Shown here: piece by piece, positions 5,861-6,444 of the stretch
Layout: each line of letters starts with the position of its first letter
Numbering within the stretch: the first letter of the stretch is position 1
Source: JBGPBY01 sp041481485
GTDB lineage: Bacteria > Acidobacteriota > Terriglobia > 20CM-2-55-15
Direction of reading: 5' to 3'
Assembly (NCBI GenBank): GCA_041481485.1
Contig: JBGPBY010000434.1
Span: 1-6,444 of the forward strand
DNA: 6,444 nucleotides
Translations under genes and position numbers: made by a program
Notes under the pieces: model-generated
The model's database searches: none
Told to the model about the DNA's origin: nothing
Seen by the model: the letters and a program-made list of their open reading frames with translations, nothing else

Positions 5861-6444
5861 ATGGCCGAACCGAAACCGGACCGCGTCATTCTGCATGTGG
5901 ACATGGATGCGTTCTATGCATCCATTGAGCAGCTTGACGATCCGACTATAAGAGGAAAACCAGTAATCGTCGGCGCCGATCCCAGGGGCGGGCGGGGACG
6001 CGGCGTTGTCGCCGCATGCTCGTATGAAGCACGAAAGTTTGGAGTGCATTCGGCTTTGCCGATCAGTCAGGCCTGGCGGCTTTGCCCTCACGGTTCATAC
6101 GTGCCCGTCCGAATGACGCGTTACAGCGAAGTCTCCAACGCCGTCATGGAAGTGCTGCACCGATTTACGAATCTCATTGAACCGCTGAGTATCGATGAGG
6201 CGTTTCTGGACGTTTCGGGATCCTTAGCCCTCTTTGGGTCACCGGAAACGATCGCCCGTGCCGTCAAGATTCAAGTCCGGGAAGCGACCGGATTATGCGC
6301 TTCGGTGGGAGTCGCCCCAAACAAATTTGTCGCAAAAATCGCGTCGGATCTGAGAAAGCCCGACGGGTTGGTGATTGTGAAGGCGAGTGAGGTTGAAGAT
6401 TTCCTCATGGAGCTTCCCATCTCGCGACTGTGGGGCGTCGGGCC
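5861..6444 (+). CDS. dinB: DNA polymerase IV (Y family), N-terminal part, cut by window end
   Basis: Error-prone Y-family polymerase that bypasses damaged template bases and can extend misaligned ends. The 194 complete codons visible cover the palm and fingers and the start of the thumb. Catalytic carboxylates are D14 in HVDMDAFYASIEQ and D112-E113 in PLSIDEAFLDVSG; Y19 stands at the steric-gate position that excludes ribonucleotides (Phe13 in E. coli). Further family blocks are CSYEARKFGVHSALP (53-67), SVGVAPNKFVAKIASDLRKPDG (148-169) and the first helix-hairpin-helix, LPISRLWGVG (185-194). The C-terminal little-finger domain and beta-clamp-binding tail lie outside the window. ATG 5861 is the only plausible start: no start codon lies in frame between it and the upstream stop at 5822-5824. 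It lacks a clear Shine-Dalgarno, so it may be leaderless. A CTGT/ACAG inverted repeat sits about 40 nt upstream. The reading frame is open and undamaged. Confidence 0.96.
   Translation, partial: MAEPKPDRVILHVDMDAFYASIEQLDDPTIRGKPVIVGADPRGGRGRGVVAACSYEARKFGVHSALPISQAWRLCPHGSYVPVRMTRYSEVSNAVMEVLHRFTNLIEPLSIDEAFLDVSGSLALFGSPETIARAVKIQVREATGLCASVGVAPNKFVAKIASDLRKPDGLVIVKASEVEDFLMELPISRLWGVG

Noticed and set aside
5750..6091. Minus-strand open frame opposite the dinB start
   Set aside because: Opposes the clear DinB catalytic motifs and has no family resemblance.

Overview
The window looks like a piece of a bacterial chromosome of moderate GC content carrying housekeeping genes. The best guess at the host is Acidobacteriota or a relative. 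This rests on the acidobacterial look of the SMC head (a VLGEQSAKSLRG-type stretch), on the smc/purC/cvpA grouping and on GC-rich REP-like hairpins at the left edge. It is an impression from family knowledge, not a database result.

Layout, left to right. Positions 1-272 hold no convincing gene but contain three compact GC-rich palindromes (38-57, 71-84, 126-137). From 5736 down to 273, four minus-strand genes lie head to tail: smc (chromosome condensin ATPase, 1221 aa), purC (SAICAR synthase, 294 aa from its preferred start), a CvpA-family four-helix membrane protein (177 aa) and a 68-aa Fis-type helix-turn-helix protein. The last three are tightly packed: purC and cvpA overlap by 4 nt (ATGA), and only 12 nt separate cvpA from the fis-like gene, so they probably form one transcript. 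smc is separated from purC by 164 nt. Most of that gap is a perfect 94-bp, zero-spacer palindrome (1976-2069) that begins one base after the smc stop codon. At the right end, a divergent plus-strand gene for DNA polymerase IV (dinB) starts at 5861 and runs off the window, sharing a 124-nt intergenic region with smc.

Functionally, the window combines chromosome structure (SMC, possibly the Fis-like protein), de novo purine synthesis (PurC, with CvpA, a family often found beside purine genes) and damage tolerance (Pol IV). No defence system, mobile-element gene, CRISPR array, rRNA or tRNA was seen. The features most worth a second look are the long perfect palindrome with an internal 7-bp periodicity, the Gly-Asn/His low-complexity insertion in the SMC ATPase head, and the REP-like hairpin cluster.
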